In this document: positions 6,241 through 6,730 of the stretch, one piece after another
Numbering within the stretch: the stretch's first letter is position 1
Layout: the number at the start of each line of letters is the position of its first letter
Source: Candidatus Fermentibacteraceae bacterium
GTDB taxonomy: Bacteria > Fermentibacterota > Fermentibacteria > Fermentibacterales > JCC-6
NCBI GenBank assembly: GCA_030596465.1
Contig: JAUVJW010000113.1
Span: 1 to 6,730 of the forward strand
Direction: 5' to 3'
Length of the DNA: 6,730 bases
Notes under the pieces: generated by a model
Databases searched by the model: none
Told to the model about the DNA's origin: nothing
Seen by the model: the letters and a program-made list of their open reading frames with translations, nothing else
Program-made: the position numbers and the translations under genes

Positions 6241-6730
6241 TTTTGCTCTCCTATCTTTATTGCAGGAAGAAAACTCTTCAAATACTTTGTTCTATACAAA
6301 ATCTGAAATTCTAATACCTCCATATTCATCAAGCCAAGCGAACCACAAGCAACCGTCGAAGCAATCTCTGGAACTAACGGATCAAACCAAAGAGAGTATC
6401 TGTAAGCTTTTTGTCCTTTGACTTTAACGGGACGAAAGCGCTGCAGCCCTACAAATGCAAAAAACTCAATAAATGGTCGTGTTTGCAGTCTGAATTTCAA
6501 AGGATCCATACTAAATCCAACATCAAGGGCGGATCCACTGGCCCCCAAATTGGAATCAAAATTAAATGGAAGGCTTTTAGTATTTACTGTTTTAGCAAAC
6601 CACTCTTCCGGAGAAATACTCTTCCAATCACCTTTATCTATCGCCTTTTTCATCCCTGTAGCAATTTTCAATACTCCCTGCTGCCCAGCCCAAGTTTTGA
6701 ATGCACTGCCACCAGAATGCCTGTCAATAA
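6237..6730 (-). CDS. csb3: Csb3 (GSU0052-type, Cas8-like large subunit), 3' part; 5' end outside window
   Basis: The frame stays open from the stop at 6239-6237 to the window edge and encodes 163 residues of the C-terminus. A TTG at 6671 could be mistaken for a start, but 19 in-frame codons precede it without a stop, and they read as family sequence (DRHSGGSAFKTWAGQQGVLK). Further family-like blocks are LPFNFDSNLGASGSALDVGF, PFIEFFAFVGLQRFRP and the ending YLKSFLPAIKI. I recognise these as Csb3, the protein encoded next to csb1 in Geobacter-type I-G loci, where it is taken to be the Cas8 equivalent that helps PAM recognition and complex assembly. A divergent Csx17 (the other I-G Cas8 type) is less likely because those are much longer and end differently. 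The stop overlaps the csb1 ATG by 4 bases. Sampled GC is about 40%, below csb1. Confidence 0.75.
   Translation of the reverse strand, partial: IDRHSGGSAFKTWAGQQGVLKIATGMKKAIDKGDWKSISPEEWFAKTVNTKSLPFNFDSNLGASGSALDVGFSMDPLKFRLQTRPFIEFFAFVGLQRFRPVKVKGQKAYRYSLWFDPLVPEIASTVACGSLGLMNMEVLEFQILYRTKYLKSFLPAIKIGEQK

Noticed and set aside
6237..6671. A complete 144-residue gene starting at TTG
   Set aside because: The frame is open to the window edge upstream, and the extra residues look like Csb3. It is a truncated larger gene.

Overview
The window holds the distal part of a type I-G (formerly I-U, 'GSU0053/GSU0054' or Dpsyc-like) CRISPR-Cas locus and the leader end of its CRISPR array. Every supported gene lies on the minus strand, so the locus reads from high to low coordinates: the 3' part of csb3 (a Cas8-type subunit, cut by the window edge), csb1 (Cas7), csb2 (Cas5-Cas6 fusion, 509 aa), a second and divergent csb2-like gene (417 aa), a cas4-cas1 fusion, cas2, a roughly 300-base leader, and two identical CRISPR repeats running off the low-coordinate edge. 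No cas3 is present; it would be expected beyond the high-coordinate edge.

The genes are packed like an operon. csb3 and csb1 overlap by 4 bases, csb1 and csb2 are 15 bases apart, the csb2-like gene and cas4-cas1 share one base (TGATG), and cas1 and cas2 are 2 bases apart. The one loose joint is the 54-base gap between the two csb2 genes, which contains two mutually exclusive small hairpins. In the assumed pathway, Csb2 processes pre-crRNA at the repeat hairpin and caps the crRNA 5' end, Csb1 forms the backbone along the spacer, Csb3 supplies the large-subunit role, and Cas4-Cas1 with Cas2 selects, trims and integrates new spacers at the leader-repeat junction.

The array orientation is supported by three points. 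The repeat read on the minus strand ends in ATTGAAGC, close to the common type I handle ATTGAAAC/G. It folds there into a hairpin with a GAAA tetraloop and a G-U pair. The non-coding stretch next to cas2 then sits upstream of the first repeat.

The host is a bacterium of moderate GC. Systems of this kind are known from Geobacter and related Desulfobacterota and from other phyla, so the taxonomic hint is weak. GC content, hand-counted on sampled 60-base lines, is uneven: about 50% in csb1 and csb2, and about 40% in csb3 and the csb2-like gene. With the second csb2 copy lying directly upstream of cas4-cas1, this suggests a mosaic locus in which an effector block was joined to a resident adaptation-plus-array block.
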